From the NCBI GenBank assembly GCA_028289725.1, contig JANQOH010000017.1:1-7982 (forward strand): 7,982 nt of DNA. Reading direction: 5' to 3'. The translations under genes were made by a program, and so were the position numbers. This DNA is from Alphaproteobacteria bacterium (GTDB taxonomy: Bacteria; Pseudomonadota; Alphaproteobacteria; UBA7887). This document shows positions 7,401 to 7,982 of this stretch, piece after piece. Within the stretch, counting starts at the first letter, position 1. Each line of letters begins with the position of its first letter. Below the pieces are notes generated by a model. That model did not search any database, was not told where the DNA came from, and was given only the letters and a program-made list of their open reading frames with translations.

Positions 7401-7982
7401 ATGCCGAGAGACAATTTTGTGATTGAAGGGGCACGTTACGCGGTCTTGCTCGTTTTTTGCTTGATCGTAACGGGGTGCTCGGACCGCGCTCGCGAGGCGG
7501 CAGCGTTGCTCTCGGACATCGCGGCGGGCGATGGGCCGAGCCAGCTCAAGCGCGATACGCCGGCGCCGGAGCGCCGTTTGATCGATTTCGCGAGCGGAAC
7601 GGGTGATCTCTATGTTTCGCCCGAGGGCGTCGACGCCGCCTTGGTTTTGGTGCCGGGTTTGGCGCGAACCGGCAAAGACGATGCGCGCCTGGTTGCGTTT
7701 GCGAACAGCTTGGCGCGGGTCCGCTTCGCCGTCCTGGTGCCGGACATTGCGAGCCTTCGCGCGCTTAAGGTGCTGCCGACGGATATCGATGCGGTGGCAG
7801 ATGCCGCGACATGGCTTGCCGACCAGGCGCACCTTTCAGGCGGACGGCCGGTTGGCGTGGTCGCGATCAGTTACGCGGCCGGCCCGGCCTTGCTGGCCGC
7901 CACGGTGCCCCGCGCGCGGGAGCGCGTCGCCTTTGTCGCCGCCGTCGGCGGCTATCACGACATTACCGAAGTAGTGCGTTTT
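7401..7982 (+). CDS. Predicted lipoprotein with alpha/beta-hydrolase-like domain (3' end outside window)
   Basis: At least 194 codons, open to the window edge. The N-terminus MPRDNFVIEGARYAVLLVFC and LIVTGC is a lipoprotein signal with lipobox LIVTGC; the lipid-bearing Cys would be residue 26, followed by SDR. The mature part has hydrolase-fold strands: GDLYVSPEGVDAALVLVPGL (oxyanion region), RFAVLVPD, a helix with DIDAVADAATWLADQ, then VGVVAISYAAGPALL, where the Ser of AISYAAG stands in the nucleophile elbow position, and VAFVAAVGGYHDITEVVRF. The elbow has Ala in place of the first Gly of GxSxG. The acid and histidine would lie beyond the edge. Start ATG at 7401 is chosen for a basic n-region; GTG at 7395 or 7419 are alternatives and ribosome sites are weak for all. 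Function and substrate are unknown. Confidence 0.78.
   Translation, partial: MPRDNFVIEGARYAVLLVFCLIVTGCSDRAREAAALLSDIAAGDGPSQLKRDTPAPERRLIDFASGTGDLYVSPEGVDAALVLVPGLARTGKDDARLVAFANSLARVRFAVLVPDIASLRALKVLPTDIDAVADAATWLADQAHLSGGRPVGVVAISYAAGPALLAATVPRARERVAFVAAVGGYHDITEVVRF

Noticed and set aside
7173..7832. Minus-strand open frame of 219 codons covering the divergent spacer and lipoprotein gene
   Set aside because: It would overlap the start of the hydrolase gene in another frame and oppose the lipoprotein gene, which has a lipobox and hydrolase-like strands; the competing frame has neither.

Overview
The window is GC-rich, densely packed chromosomal DNA. It looks like an alphaproteobacterium (Rhodospirillales/Rhizobiales type), judged from overall base use, GTG and TTG starts, and the style of the proteins. 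That assignment is an inference, because there is no rRNA or other phylogenetic marker here. I see no tRNA, rRNA, CRISPR array, insertion sequence, integrase or phage gene.

Left block, positions 1 to 5475, all on the minus strand and so transcribed right to left. This reads as one long transcription unit. The order is a small Pro/Ala/Glu/Thr-rich protein of unknown function, a cytosolic DsbA-fold protein of the 2-hydroxychromene-2-carboxylate isomerase (GST-kappa-like) type, and then a dipeptide/oligopeptide-type ABC importer. The importer genes run periplasmic binding protein, first ATPase (DppD/OppD type), second ATPase (DppF/OppF type), and the first permease (DppB type), which runs off the left edge. 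A second permease (DppC type) is expected just outside the window. Three junctions are 4-base stop/start overlaps (GTGA, ATGA, ATGA), one gap is 21 bases, and the widest gap is about 80 bases with no terminator visible. The binding protein would capture the solute in the periplasm, the permease pair would form the channel, and the ATPase pair would drive it. The substrate cannot be read from the sequence. The two leading genes may belong to the same physiological task.

Middle, 5658 to 6503, plus strand: a stand-alone FkbM-like SAM-dependent methyltransferase, divergent from the transporter unit across about 180 bases. It converges with the next gene so tightly that the two stop codons share the palindrome CTAG.

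Right block: a membrane-anchored alpha/beta hydrolase of the Bem46/ABHD13/ABHD17 type (6500 to 7321, minus strand). Divergent from it across 79 bases is a second alpha/beta-hydrolase-like protein, predicted to be a lipoprotein, cut by the right edge (7401 to 7982, plus strand).

Most of the window is ordinary housekeeping and transport content. The points most worth a second look are the unusual leading genes and gene order of the transporter unit, the Pro/Ala-rich small protein, the Ala-for-Gly nucleophile elbow in the lipoprotein hydrolase, and the CxxC in the binding protein. I did not find convincing evidence of a novel defence or mobile system.
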